Shown: positions 45,174 to 55,178, numbered from the stretch's first letter. The stretch: 64,000 nucleotides of DNA from Halomonas sp. TD01 (GCF_923868895.1 NZ_OV350343.1:1302001-1366000); one strand, 5' to 3'. Notes: generated from the sequence alone by a model not told the origin. Made by a program: numbers and translations.

Positions 45174-46678
45174 GCTCCCCTTAGCAGCCTATCCAACTGC
45201 CGGTAGCCGATAGCCTCGATAAAGTGTGGATGAGTGGGCTTGGGTTCGCCTTGTAGGTCGGCCAGGGTAAGCGCGACCCGCAGAACACGGTGATAGGCGC
45301 GGGCAGAGAGCTTGAGTTTTTCCAGCACGCCTGCCAACCAGGCGCGCTCTTCATCGTTCAGCGCGCAGGCGGCTTCTAGGGCTTTGCCGCTAAGTTGGCT
45401 GTTGAGTGCACCTCGCGCCATCTGCCGCTCTCGGGCGGCCATCACCCGCTCGCGCACGGCGCTGGAAGGTTCACCCTGAGTTTGGGCGGTGAGCTGTTCG
45501 GGCGGTAGAGCGGGCACTTCTACTTGCAGGTCAATGCGGTCTAGCAGCGGACCAGAAAGCCGTGCCTGATAGCGCTGAATCTGGCTGGCGCTGCACTGGC
45601 AGCGCTGGCGTGGATCCCCCAGGTGGCCACAGGGGCAGGGGTTCATGGCGGCAACGAGCTGAAACTGCGCTGGGTAACGGCGCTCATGACTGGCGCGTGA
45701 GAGGTGAATTTCCCCTGTTTCTAGTGGCTGCCGTAAAACTTCTAATACATTGCGGGAAAACTCTGGCAGCTCGTCTAAAAACAGCACGCCGTGGTGAGCA
45801 AGCGAGATTTCCCCAGGTTTGGGTTTTGAGCCCCCGCCTACCAATGCGGCGGCGCTGGCGCTGTGGTGGGGCTGACGAAACGGCCGCTGGCCCCAGTCTG
45901 CTTCCAGGGGCAGCCCACATACCGAACGCACGGCAGCCACCTGCAGCGCATCGTCTTCGGAAAGCGGCGGTAAAATGCCCGGTAAGCGGCTAGCGAGCAT
46001 GGTTTTACCGGTTCCAGGAGGCCCAGCTAACAACAAGTTGTGACCGCCAGCGGCCGCTACTTCCAACGCGCGGCGTGCCTGCTGCTGGCCGCGCACGTCG
46101 GCTAAATCGGCAATGGGGGCAGTGGATCTCACCGAGGCAGACAGCTGGTGGGGCGGGATTTTCTCTTGCCCCAGCAAATGAGCCACGACTTGCCATAGGG
46201 TGTCGGCGGGTAGCACCGGTAAATCGCCCGCTAGTGCGGCTTCATCGGCACAGGCGCGTGGAATAATCAGTGCTTTATTGACGCGCCGTGTGGCAAGGGC
46301 AAAAGGCAATACGCCGGGCACGGCGCGTAGTTTGCCATCCAGCGCCAGTTCGCCAGCGCACTCCATGCCTTCTAGCGCATCTACGGGAATCTGGCCGGAG
46401 GCAGCCAAAATGCCGAGCGCAATCGGCAAATCGAAGCGACCACCCTCTTTAGGCAGGTCGGCAGGGGCAAGGTTGAGGGTAATCCGCTTGGTATTGGGAA
46501 AATCAAATCCGGCATTGATGAGCGCGCTGCGCACCCGCTCGCGGCTCTCTTTGACGGCGGTTTCAGGCAGGCCCACTAGCGTTAACCCCGGCAACCCGTT
46601 TGCTAGATGTACCTCGACATGCACGGCGGGGGCTTCCAGCCCGACGCCTGCGCGCGTGGCCACAATGGCTAGTGTCAT
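45170..46678 (-). CDS. comM: YifB/ComM family AAA+ Mg-chelatase-like protein
   Basis: A 502-aa protein. An N-terminal Lon-protease-like domain (VEVHLANGLPGLTLVGLPETAVKE) is followed by an AAA+ module with Walker A AGPPGTGKT and Walker B GVLFLDELPEF, then a cysteine-rich insert (AMNPCPCGHLGDPRQRCQC) and a C-terminal helical lid ending YRQLDRLLRG. ComM is a helicase that extends branch migration during natural transformation; most gammaproteobacteria carry it. In this window no other competence gene is present. Confidence 0.93.
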   Translation of the reverse strand: MTLAIVATRAGVGLEAPAVHVEVHLANGLPGLTLVGLPETAVKESRERVRSALINAGFDFPNTKRITLNLAPADLPKEGGRFDLPIALGILAASGQIPVDALEGMECAGELALDGKLRAVPGVLPFALATRRVNKALIIPRACADEAALAGDLPVLPADTLWQVVAHLLGQEKIPPHQLSASVRSTAPIADLADVRGQQQARRALEVAAAGGHNLLLAGPPGTGKTMLASRLPGILPPLSEDDALQVAAVRSVCGLPLEADWGQRPFRQPHHSASAAALVGGGSKPKPGEISLAHHGVLFLDELPEFSRNVLEVLRQPLETGEIHLSRASHERRYPAQFQLVAAMNPCPCGHLGDPRQRCQCSASQIQRYQARLSGPLLDRIDLQVEVPALPPEQLTAQTQGEPSSAVRERVMAARERQMARGALNSQLSGKALEAACALNDEERAWLAGVLEKLKLSARAYHRVLRVALTLADLQGEPKPTHPHFIEAIGYRQLDRLLRGA

Positions 46679-46762
46679 GGCGCTCCCTCGCTAGTTTTTA
46701 TTCCTAACCTAACCCTACGGTATCTGGAACGTTTAAAAATAGCGTGCGCTTGAAAAGAAACC

Positions 46763-47656
46763 TTAGTTAATAGTTAGATCGGCCGCTTGAGTTGGGCTGT
46801 GTGGCTCGAGTGCAGCGAACAGCTCTCGGGCAAACCGCTGGGCAGAGGGCAGTGCTCCGAAGCTCCAGACGGGCGGTAGGCGTAGTAGTTGAGCATTCTG
46901 AACACTGGGTAAGTGCTGCCATAGACCGCTGCTTTCGAGCTGTTCCTCAATACTTGAAGGGAGTGGGTCGATAATCACTAACGTTGCCTCCGGATAGCGG
47001 GCCAAGGCTTCAATCCCCACCAGTGAAAATCCCCACGCATTGGTGGGTTGATCCCACGCATTGGGCAGTGCCAGTTGCTGAAGTACGGCGTTGTAGAGGC
47101 TGTTTTCCCCAAACACTCGTACATGGCGGGCGTCCATAAACTGCACCATCAGCAACGGCGCACTATCAGGGCGCTGGTCGCGTAGTTTGGCCATTAGGGT
47201 TTGAGTGTCGTTGATCAGCTTTTCTGCCTGGGCGTCACGTCCGGTTAGCGCACCCAATTGGCGCGTTAATGTCTGCATCTCTTGCCACGTATCGCTCCCC
47301 GGTGAGTAGAACGAAAAGGTGCTGACAGGAGCAATCCGCTCCAGGCGCGGCGTCAACCCGGCAAACATGGGGGATATCAATATTTGTTCTGGAGGCACTT
47401 GGGCCAATAGCTCCAGGTTAGGCTGGTTACGTAGCCCCATATCGGTGGCACTGTTAGGTATTCGTGGCTCGCCCACCCATGCGTGGTAGTCGCTCTGCTG
47501 GGCAACGCTGCTGACAGGGGCGTCTATCGCCAATAAGGTCTCTGCAATAGTCCAATCGACAGTTGCCCACTGTGCTTTGGCGGTAGAAAACGCCAGCAGG
47601 CAAAAGGCAAATAGCCCGCCGCGGGCGAGCAAAGAGAGCAAGCTGGAGTGACGCAT
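46763..47656 (-). CDS. iron-siderophore ABC transporter binding protein (FhuD/BtuF-like)
   Basis: A 297-aa periplasmic protein with a signal peptide (cleavage near AKA-QWA) and the class III binding-protein fold: two lobes joined by one long helix (about 140-165). The stretches ETLLAIDAPVSSVAQQSDY and LISPMFAGLTPRLERIAPV are typical of FhuD-like proteins. It follows the TonB receptor after a terminator, and a Fur-like site (47698-47712, 10 of 14 matches) lies about 45 bases upstream. No cognate FhuB/FhuC permease is present here. Confidence 0.88.
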   Translation of the reverse strand: MRHSSLLSLLARGGLFAFCLLAFSTAKAQWATVDWTIAETLLAIDAPVSSVAQQSDYHAWVGEPRIPNSATDMGLRNQPNLELLAQVPPEQILISPMFAGLTPRLERIAPVSTFSFYSPGSDTWQEMQTLTRQLGALTGRDAQAEKLINDTQTLMAKLRDQRPDSAPLLMVQFMDARHVRVFGENSLYNAVLQQLALPNAWDQPTNAWGFSLVGIEALARYPEATLVIIDPLPSSIEEQLESSGLWQHLPSVQNAQLLRLPPVWSFGALPSAQRFARELFAALEPHSPTQAADLTIN

Positions 47657-47745
47657 GGTGGTGAGGAGCCATCCAAGAAGTAAGGCGTATATTTAAACGA
47701 TAATGTTTATTGTTTGCAAACATTGGTTTCGGGAAAAACTTGAGT

Positions 47746-47776
47746 AAAAAAATGCCCAGGCGCTATACCTGGGCAT
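47746..47776 (-). terminator. intrinsic terminator of the TonB receptor gene
   Basis: On the minus strand ATGCCCAGG and CCTGGGCAT form a perfect 9-bp stem with a seven-base loop and a following run of T. It separates the receptor from the downstream binding-protein gene. Confidence 0.9.
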
Positions 47777-47791
47777 CACTGACGCTGACGT

Positions 47792-47819
47792 TTTTAGAAG
47801 CAGTGTTTTAGAAGCAGTG
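47792..47819. repeat. 14-bp tandem duplication after the TonB receptor gene
   Basis: TTTTAGAAGCAGTG is repeated twice without interruption, 17 bases beyond the receptor stop and before its terminator. It looks like simple duplication with no evident role. Confidence 0.85.
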
Positions 47820-47835
47820 TTTTATAAACAATGGA

Positions 47836-49938
47836 TTAGAAGCGATAGTGAACGCTGGCGGTAACGCCTCGTTCTGCGCCGAAGTAGCAGTACTCCAGCG
47901 AGTTGCAGGAAGCCACGTACTCTTTATCCAGCAGGTTGTTCACATTTAGGCGTGTTTCGACCCCTTCAACGCCAATGTGGCTTAGATCGTAGCCAATGGT
48001 GGCATCGACCAGGGTGTAGTCAGGGACGGTTTCAGTGTTGGCTCGGTCGGCGGCAATATCTGCGTAGTGGCGTACGCCAACCCCGACATCTACACCGTTC
48101 AGCCAGCCATCGTTAATCGCGTATTGACCCCACAGCTGCACTTGATGGCGCGGCGAATAGATCGCATTGTTGCCCTGATTGCCGTCGTCGCTTTTTGCGT
48201 AGGTAATATCTGTAAAGCTATAGCCAGCCTGCAAAGAAAGCGCCTCGGTTAGCTGGGTTTGTGCTTCCAGCTCCAGCCCTTGGGATTCAATTTCACCTAC
48301 CGCGCGATAAGGGTCGGATGGCTGCTCCTTGGTTGCGACGTTTTCTTGGCTGATATGGAACAGCGCTGCGCTGAACTGGCTAGCGCTGCCGTTAGGCTGG
48401 AATTTTAGGCCAACCTCCCACTGCTCACCTTCCATCGGCGCTAACAAGTTGCCGTTTTCATCCACAAAACTGGTAGGCGTGAAAGCGGTCGAGTAGCTGG
48501 CATAGGGCGCTACACCGTTATCGAACAGGTACACCACACCAGCACGGCCGCTGAACTGGGTATCGCTAAGTGAGCTGGTGTCACCGCTATCACGGTTGGT
48601 ATTGTCGATATTCACCCAGTCGTAGCGGCCGCCTAGCGTGAAGCGCCAGTTATCGACGGCGATTTGATCCTGTAGATAAACACCCGTTTGGTCTATCTCA
48701 TGGCGTTCACGGATAGGGGCGTAAAATTCAATCGGGCCGCTACCATAGACAGGATTGAAAGCATTAATGGGTTGGAAATACCCAGAAGGCCATGACACGT
48801 CATTTTCTCGCTGTTGATAATCGACCCCAACGAGCAAGGTGTGATCCATAAAGCCGCTGCTGATGGTGGCTTCAAGCTGGTTGTCGATAGTCCAGGCTTC
48901 TAGAGATTCATCACTGCCAGAATAGTAGCGGGTTAATTCATCAGAGGTGGGTGACGTCCAGCCATAGCCATAGACTTGGTTAAGCACCACATCGGAATTG
49001 AGATAACGTAGTAGCTGGCGGCCCGTTACGTCGTCATTAAAGCGATGTTCCAGGGTATAGCCAGCCATGCGCTGAGTACGCTCGTAGGCGTTGTAGTCGG
49101 CTTCGCCATCGAAGAAGTTATTACTGATCTTCTTGCCATTTCTTGGTACTACCGCTCCTTCATAGGGCACGCCGGAGTGGTAGCCGCCTTCTGGCTCATC
49201 TTGAAGATAAGCTTCTACGGTTAGGCTGGTGTCGTCGGTGATATCCCATGTTAGTCGGGGCGCAATGGCATAGCGCTCTTCTTCGGCGGGGCCAAACTGG
49301 GTGTCGGCGGTACTGGCAATGCCGGTCAGGCGAAACGCCACCCGCTGTTCTGCGCCAATCGGCCCAGTGAGGTCAAAGGCGGCACTGCGCTGGTTATTGT
49401 TGCCTACCCGAAAACGTAACTCACCGCTTTGTTCAAATTCAGGGCGCTTACTGTTTAGCGCCACCACACCACCCGGTGACGCGCGGCCGTAGAGCACCGA
49501 GGCGGGGCCTCGCACCACTTCAATGCTGTCTAGAAACCACGGATCGATGCGCATACTGCTATGGGAGTTGGCATCACCCATGACCTTTAAGCCATCTAAG
49601 AAGGTATTGCTCAAACTGCCGTCAGAAAACCCGCGCAATACCAGGTAATCGAAGCGATTGGAGGCACCGACCTGGTTGCTGTAAACACCCGGCGTGTAAT
49701 CGGTAGCGCGCTGAACGGTGCTCACCCCGCGGTGATCCATTTGTTCACGGGTAATGCTAGAAACGCTTTGGGGCGTTTCGATAAAAGGGGTGGTGACTTT
49801 GGTAGCCGCCTGCTGGGCGGTAACGGTGACCGTTGCTAGCTCGGCAGCCTGCTGTGCAAAAGCCGGAGTGGCGGTAAAGGCTATCAGCAGGGCGCTACTA
49901 AATGGAGAGAGGAGAAAGAGGCGTTGTGTTGACGACAT
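47836..49938 (-). CDS. TonB-dependent siderophore receptor (FhuA/FoxA type, hydroxamate-like)
   Basis: A 700-aa outer-membrane receptor. Signal peptide to about FAQ (residue 29); a TonB box-like ELATVTVTA; plug domain about 45-165 with TPQSVSSITREQMD, LRGF and VVRGPASVLYGRASPGGVV; then a 22-strand barrel ending in the C-terminal Phe (SVHYRF). The late CNSLEYCYFGAERGV resembles ferrichrome receptors, so a hydroxamate siderophore is likely. A Fur-like box lies about 45 bases upstream, and an AraC regulator is encoded next to it. No siderophore-synthesis gene is seen, so the ligand may be foreign. Confidence 0.93.
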   Translation of the reverse strand: MSSTQRLFLLSPFSSALLIAFTATPAFAQQAAELATVTVTAQQAATKVTTPFIETPQSVSSITREQMDHRGVSTVQRATDYTPGVYSNQVGASNRFDYLVLRGFSDGSLSNTFLDGLKVMGDANSHSSMRIDPWFLDSIEVVRGPASVLYGRASPGGVVALNSKRPEFEQSGELRFRVGNNNQRSAAFDLTGPIGAEQRVAFRLTGIASTADTQFGPAEEERYAIAPRLTWDITDDTSLTVEAYLQDEPEGGYHSGVPYEGAVVPRNGKKISNNFFDGEADYNAYERTQRMAGYTLEHRFNDDVTGRQLLRYLNSDVVLNQVYGYGWTSPTSDELTRYYSGSDESLEAWTIDNQLEATISSGFMDHTLLVGVDYQQRENDVSWPSGYFQPINAFNPVYGSGPIEFYAPIRERHEIDQTGVYLQDQIAVDNWRFTLGGRYDWVNIDNTNRDSGDTSSLSDTQFSGRAGVVYLFDNGVAPYASYSTAFTPTSFVDENGNLLAPMEGEQWEVGLKFQPNGSASQFSAALFHISQENVATKEQPSDPYRAVGEIESQGLELEAQTQLTEALSLQAGYSFTDITYAKSDDGNQGNNAIYSPRHQVQLWGQYAINDGWLNGVDVGVGVRHYADIAADRANTETVPDYTLVDATIGYDLSHIGVEGVETRLNVNNLLDKEYVASCNSLEYCYFGAERGVTASVHYRF

Positions 49939-49980
49939 GAAGAGTTCCTGTGGGCCGAGGAAGCAAGGAAAAATAAGTAA

Positions 49981-49995
49981 TGAGAATTATTGCCT
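49981..49995. promoter_or_regulatory. Fur-box-like site upstream of the TonB receptor gene
   Basis: TGAGAATTATTGCCT matches 10 of 14 specified positions of the Fur 7-1-7 palindrome and lies 43-57 bases before the receptor start. The match is moderate; the gene's function supports it. Confidence 0.6.
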
Positions 49996-50146
49996 TTTGC
50001 GAGTCTCAAAAGGTATGCGCAATGCCAAACTAGTTATGCGTGCTGCCAAATGCCGCGGAAGGAAGGAACTATTGGTGATAGATGGCTGCACCTGGGTACC
50101 TGCAGGAGGTGCCGGGCATGCAGGGGCAACGTCACGATGTTTATGG

Positions 50147-51073
50147 TTAGCGCTGCATGCTGTGAGGTGCCATACCAAATTGGCGCTTGAAGGCCGTAGC
50201 AAAGTTGCTGGCATGGCGATAGCCGCACGCATGAGCAGCCTGTTGCACGCTAAACCCCTTTTCTAGATCGCGATAAGCTTTGTGCAGCCGGGAAGCGCGC
50301 AGGTGTTCAAAAATTGAGCAGCCATAACAAACGTGAAATTTCTGACGCAGGCTACTGGGGCTCATCGCCGCTTCTTTGGCCAATGTTTGCAGGTGATAGC
50401 GCTGCTCGGGGTACTTCGTGATTTGCTGATGCAACGCGGCGATGCAGCGTCGGTCACGCTGGGAAAGCTTGGGGGATTTAGGCTGTCGCTCGAGATGCTC
50501 TGGTAGTCCAAGCCCCAAGAGCTGCAGCGCCAGCCCTTGCCATAACAGTGATTGACGCCAAGCTGCGGCTGGTTGCTCTATGGTGGTGCACAGCGTTTGC
50601 CTTAGCGCAGCAGGTAACTGCCAAATATGAAATTGCGGGCTGTTTGGGGGGGGCGGTAGCGCAAGGGAGGACGTCGCCAATACCGCGACATTGACAGTGC
50701 GCAAGCGGGGTTGGGCAGGCTGGATAACAATGAGCGGGTGTTGGGCATCAAAATGCGCGCAAAAACCATCGCCCGCCGTTAGTCGATAGGGTGTCTCGCC
50801 TAACTGAACACTGATCTCCCCTTCCAAAATAACGCTGATAAACCATGGCACACTCTGGTAGGAAGTAGAGGTATAAGTGCGTTCCACCTGCAGGTCAGAA
50901 AGTGTCAGGTGGAGTGCCTGCGAGAGCCTGACATCGTGAACATGGCCAAGCGCTACCGGGCTAAGAGGGCTAGGTGAATCTTCAATGCGGTAGTGAATTC
51001 CAAAGCGCTGGCCAAGCTGCAAAAGCGCTTGGGAAGTGATTTCAGGCGTTGAAGCGCGTTGCTGCTGTGGCAT
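50147..51073 (-). CDS. AraC-family regulator, PchR-like (siderophore sensing)
   Basis: A 308-aa transcription factor. The N-terminal part (about 1-190) is a ligand-sensing domain of the PchR type (VPWFISVILEGEISVQLGE, GDGFCAHFD). The C-terminal domain has two helix-turn-helix motifs: LQTLAKEAAMSPSSLRQKF and VQQAAHACGYRHASNFATAF. Regulators of this type switch on a cognate TonB receptor when its ferric siderophore is present. The receptor gene lies just downstream on the same strand, 208 bases away. A Fur-like site 160 bases upstream suggests repression by iron. Confidence 0.9.
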   Translation of the reverse strand: MPQQQRASTPEITSQALLQLGQRFGIHYRIEDSPSPLSPVALGHVHDVRLSQALHLTLSDLQVERTYTSTSYQSVPWFISVILEGEISVQLGETPYRLTAGDGFCAHFDAQHPLIVIQPAQPRLRTVNVAVLATSSLALPPPPNSPQFHIWQLPAALRQTLCTTIEQPAAAWRQSLLWQGLALQLLGLGLPEHLERQPKSPKLSQRDRRCIAALHQQITKYPEQRYHLQTLAKEAAMSPSSLRQKFHVCYGCSIFEHLRASRLHKAYRDLEKGFSVQQAAHACGYRHASNFATAFKRQFGMAPHSMQR

Positions 51074-51233
51074 CGTGGCGTTAGTGATCGAGGTGAGAGC
51101 AGCTTGGTGCAGTTACCCATCCAATACGTGTATCAACATGGGACTGCTTTGTACGGCTGCCCTTAATTGGTGCTCAAAAAGAGGCAAAAAAGTTAGCGCA
51201 TAGACAAGATATCACCATCAATTCGAATGTCAA

Positions 51234-51248
51234 TGATAGTGATTCTTA
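51234..51248. promoter_or_regulatory. Fur-box-like site upstream of the AraC regulator
   Basis: TGATAGTGATTCTTA matches 11 of 14 specified Fur positions and lies in an AT-rich stretch between ubiK and the regulator, about 160 bases before the regulator start. Confidence 0.6.
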
Positions 51249-51312
51249 TTAATAGGTGGGAAAGCCAGCGGCAGGGAGCCGCTCGCCGCTGGCAATAGTA
51301 TGTCGCTTACGC

Positions 51313-51723
51313 TTAGGTATCCGCTTTAGGCGGTTCGGGGCTTTCGGTTTTAGTACTTTCGGTTTTAGTACTTTCGGTTTTAGTACTTTCGGTCTTGGTG
51401 CCCTCGCTCTTAGTGCTGTGTGGCTGAACGGGCGTCGGCGGCGCTTCTGCTTCAACCGGGGTGCTGCTTGTTGAGGTAGAGGCTTCCACCGCTGCCTCAA
51501 GGCTGGCCACTTGGCGCTCCAGGGCTTCAACGCGGGAACGCGTGCGCTGCAGTACATCCATCAAAATATCAAAGTCTTCCCGTGACACCAGCTCCAGTCT
51601 GTCAAAGGCGCCACGTACCACCTGCTGTACGCCTTTCTGAATATCTTCCGGGGCTTGGGACGCATTCTGTAAACGATCCCCAATCTGCTGGGCTAAACGG
51701 CTGATGCGATCTTGAGGCGCCAT
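51313..51723 (-). CDS. ubiK: ubiquinone-biosynthesis accessory factor UbiK (YqiC/BMFP family) with a repeat tail
   Basis: Small coiled-coil trimeric protein that supports the Ubi enzyme complex in making ubiquinone. The family core covers about residues 1-85: MAPQDRISRLAQQIGD, then VVRGAFDRLELVSREDFDIL and the C-terminal coiled coil RVEALERQVASLEAAV. Beyond it, a tail of about 50 residues contains Thr-Lys-Thr-Glu-Ser four times, encoded by a 15-bp DNA repeat, so the protein has 136 aa against the usual 85-100. ATG 51723 is chosen because AAGGAGAG precedes it; the frame extends upstream without family likeness. Confidence 0.9.
   Translation of the reverse strand: MAPQDRISRLAQQIGDRLQNASQAPEDIQKGVQQVVRGAFDRLELVSREDFDILMDVLQRTRSRVEALERQVASLEAAVEASTSTSSTPVEAEAPPTPVQPHSTKSEGTKTESTKTESTKTESTKTESPEPPKADT
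51341..51400. repeat. 15-bp in-frame tandem repeat in ubiK
   Basis: CTTTCGGTTTTAGTA occurs three times exactly (51341-51385), followed by a degenerate fourth copy CTTTCGGTCTTGGTG (51386-51400). The 15-bp period keeps the reading frame, so changes in copy number lengthen or shorten the tail by five residues. Confidence 0.95.
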
Positions 51724-52409
<686 letters not shown>

Positions 52410-52465
52410 CGCTTTCCGGCCTGCCTTTTACGTATAACTTCTCTTAATACAACGGGGAACTCCTC

Positions 52466-53713
52466 ATGAATGAGTTAGCTGATTTGAGCTATGCGCTCGA
52501 TACGTTTTACTTCTTGATTTGCGGCGTGCTCGTAATGTGGATGGCCGCTGGCTTTTCAATGCTTGAAGCTGGCTTGGTGCGTTCCAAAAACACCGCCGAA
52601 ATCCTGACCAAAAATATCGCACTGTTTGCGATTGCTTGCACCATGTACTTGTTGGTCGGTTACTACATCATGTATTCCAGCAGCGCGGGTGGCTTCTTAC
52701 CCAACCTTGGTTTCTTAATCGGCGCTGAAAACAGCGTTGATGCAGTGACCGCAGGCGGTGATGATGCGCCTTACTACTCAATGCGCTCTGACTTTTTCTT
52801 CCAGGTGGTGTTTGTTGCCACTGCCATGTCGATTGTGTCGGGTGCGGTTGCTGAACGTATGAAACTGTGGGCATTCCTGGCCTTCGCTGTTGTGATGACA
52901 GCCTTTATCTATCCGGTATCTGGCTACTGGACATGGGGTGGCGGCTGGTTGTCTGAAGTCGGTTACTCCGATTATGCGGGTTCCGGCATTGTTCACATGG
53001 CGGGTGCCGCCGCTGCCTTAGCCGGTGTATTGGTACTTGGTCCGCGTAAGGGTAAGTACGGCAAAGATGGCTCTATCCACGCGATTCCAGGCGCTAACAT
53101 GCCGCTGGCCACGTTGGGTACCTTCATTCTTTGGATGGGCTGGTTCGGCTTCAACGGTGGCTCTGAGCTGAAAATGTCTGACATCAGCTCTGCCAACAAT
53201 GTTGCTCAGGTGTTTGTTAACACCAATGCGGCCGCTGCCGGTGGCGTGCTCGCTGCACTGATTCTTGCCAAGCTGTGGTTCCGTAAAGCGGATCTTACAA
53301 TGGCGCTTAATGGTGCATTGGCTGGTCTAGTGGCGATTACGGCTGATCCGCTGTCCCCCTCTGCGCTAGGCGCTGCTGTGATTGGTGCGGTGGGCGGTTT
53401 GATCGTTGTTTTCGCTATCATTACGCTAGATAAACTCAAGCTAGATGATCCGGTCGGCGCTATCTCGGTACACGGTGTTGTGGGTATCTGGGGTGTGTTG
53501 GCGGTGCCGCTGACCAATAGCGATGCTTCTTTCGGCGCACAGTTGATCGGTATCGTTGGTATCTTTGGCTGGGTATTCGTCGCTAGCTTAGTGGTGTGGC
53601 TGGTGCTGAAAGCCATCATGGGTATCCGCGTTAGCGAAGAAGAAGAGTATGAAGGTGTCGATATCGCTGAGTGCGGTCTTGAAGCCTACCCCGAGTTTAG
53701 CGTTAAGAAATAA
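52466..53713 (+). CDS. amtB: ammonium transporter AmtB
   Basis: A 415-aa trimeric channel protein with about 11 membrane segments. The twin histidines of the pore are in GSGIVHMAGA and ISVHGVVGIWG. The N-terminal segment SMLEAGLVRSKNTAEIL and the GWFGFNGGSELKM block are typical. There is no separate signal peptide. The acidic C-terminus (SEEEEYEGVDIAECGLEAYPEF) is the part that normally meets GlnK. A terminator follows, so the second PII gene is expressed separately. Confidence 0.96.
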   Translation: MNELADLSYALDTFYFLICGVLVMWMAAGFSMLEAGLVRSKNTAEILTKNIALFAIACTMYLLVGYYIMYSSSAGGFLPNLGFLIGAENSVDAVTAGGDDAPYYSMRSDFFFQVVFVATAMSIVSGAVAERMKLWAFLAFAVVMTAFIYPVSGYWTWGGGWLSEVGYSDYAGSGIVHMAGAAAALAGVLVLGPRKGKYGKDGSIHAIPGANMPLATLGTFILWMGWFGFNGGSELKMSDISSANNVAQVFVNTNAAAAGGVLAALILAKLWFRKADLTMALNGALAGLVAITADPLSPSALGAAVIGAVGGLIVVFAIITLDKLKLDDPVGAISVHGVVGIWGVLAVPLTNSDASFGAQLIGIVGIFGWVFVASLVVWLVLKAIMGIRVSEEEEYEGVDIAECGLEAYPEFSVKK

Positions 53714-53748
53714 GCTCGTGCTAATGAAATGAGCTGGCGTGCTCCCTT

Positions 53749-53774
53749 GGCCTCCCTACGTGGGAGGCCTTTTT
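53749..53774 (+). terminator. intrinsic terminator of glnK-amtB
   Basis: GGCCTCCC and GGGAGGCC form a perfect 8-bp stem with loop TACGT, followed by five T, 36 bases after the amtB stop. Confidence 0.9.
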
Positions 53775-53811
53775 GTCTTGGTACACTCTCACTGCACATT
53801 TGCGTTGATTT

Positions 53812-53840
53812 TTTATTCTCTGCCAGTAGCGGTGTATGCT
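53812..53840 (+). promoter_or_regulatory. possible sigma-70 promoter of the second PII gene
   Basis: TTTATT and TATGCT at a 17-bp spacing lie 77 bases before the start codon. The -35 is weak. No sigma-54 motif was found here, so constitutive rather than nitrogen-controlled expression is suggested. Confidence 0.45.
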
Positions 53841-53889
53841 TAATAGTAACGGGCTTGGCTAACAGCAGTGTCCCGCCAACCTTTGATAA

Positions 53890-54255
<366 letters not shown>

Positions 54256-54328
54256 GTTTGTTAACTGTGAGTGGTGAATGGTAAGTAAAAAGCAGTAAGT
54301 TGTTTGAACTGTAGGCAGTAAGCAGCAC

Positions 54329-54362
54329 AAAGCCCCTGTGGATCATCTCCAGCAGGGGCTTT
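54329..54362. terminator. terminator between the second PII gene and fpr
   Basis: AAAGCCCCTG and CAGGGGCTTT form a perfect 10-bp stem with a 14-base loop; flanking A and T runs are short, so it may work in both directions between two convergent genes. A run of three TACTCAC repeats (about 54384-54405) overlaps the end of fpr. Confidence 0.75.
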
Positions 54363-54401
54363 GTATTAGCGACTAGAATTTTTCTACTCACTACTCACTA
54401 C

Positions 54402-55178
54402 TCACTTCTCAACAAAGGCACGCTCGATCACGTAATCGCCCGGCTCGCCCATGCGCGGGGAAATATTCAGGCCCAATTCGTCTAGTAGTGAGCTAGTGTC
54501 GTCGAGCATGGCGGGGCTGCCACAAATCATCGCGCGGTCTTGGCGCGGATCAATCGGCGGAAGGCCGGTATCTTCAAACAGCTTGCCGCTGCGAATGTGA
54601 TCGGTCAGGCGTCCCATAGTGTGGAACTCTTCACGGGTTACCGTAGGGTAGTACACCAGCTTCTCGGCAATTTCTTCGCCTAGATATTCGTGAGCAGGCA
54701 GTTCTTTGGTAATAAAGTCGGCGTAGGCCAGTTCAGACACTTCGCGCACGCCGTGTACCAGCACCACTTTTTCAAAGCGCTCGTACACTTCAGGGTCTTG
54801 GATCAGGCTCATAAACGGTGCAAGGCCCGTGCCGGTGGAAAGCATGTAAAGGTTGCGGCCCGGTAGCAGGTCATCGCATACCAGCGTGCCTGTAGGCTTG
54901 CGGCTGACCATAATTTGGTCACCGACCTGAAGGTGCTGCAAGCGCGAGGTGAGCGGGCCATCGGGCACTTTGATGCTGAAAAATTCTAGGTGGTCTTCGT
55001 AGTTAGGGCTAGCAATGGAGTAAGCACGCATCAGCGGTTTACCGTTCACTTCCAGGCCAATCATCACAAACTGACCATTTTTGAAGCGTAGGCTACGCTC
55101 GCGAGTGGTGCGGAAGCTGAACAGGGTGTCGTTCCAGTGGTGAACGCTGAGGACTTCTTCCAGGGCAAACTTGCTCAT
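54402..55178 (-). CDS. fpr: ferredoxin/flavodoxin-NADP+ reductase
   Basis: A 258-aa FAD enzyme that moves electrons between NADPH and ferredoxin or flavodoxin, important in oxidative stress. The FAD motif RAYSIASP and the NADP motif TGTGLAPFMSL are present, and the end AFVEK is that of the bacterial subclass I known from Pseudomonas and Azotobacter. It is divergent from a LysR regulator resembling FinR, which activates fpr under superoxide stress in Pseudomonas; the same arrangement here suggests the same control. Confidence 0.94.
   Translation of the reverse strand: MSKFALEEVLSVHHWNDTLFSFRTTRERSLRFKNGQFVMIGLEVNGKPLMRAYSIASPNYEDHLEFFSIKVPDGPLTSRLQHLQVGDQIMVSRKPTGTLVCDDLLPGRNLYMLSTGTGLAPFMSLIQDPEVYERFEKVVLVHGVREVSELAYADFITKELPAHEYLGEEIAEKLVYYPTVTREEFHTMGRLTDHIRSGKLFEDTGLPPIDPRQDRAMICGSPAMLDDTSSLLDELGLNISPRMGEPGDYVIERAFVEK

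Noticed and set aside
46763..51073. Complete siderophore biosynthesis and uptake island
   Set aside because: Only receptor, regulator and binding protein are present. No NRPS or NIS synthetase and no permease/ATPase genes were found.
51256..51474. ORF on the plus strand with Phe-Gly-Phe-Ser-Thr repeats
   Set aside because: It is the antisense reading of the 15-bp ubiK repeat. It has no ribosome-binding site, and ubiK is well supported on the other strand.
54384..54405. TACTCAC repeats at the 3' end of fpr
   Set aside because: Three short copies partly inside the coding end. They look like simple sequence with no evident role, and the frame of fpr is intact.
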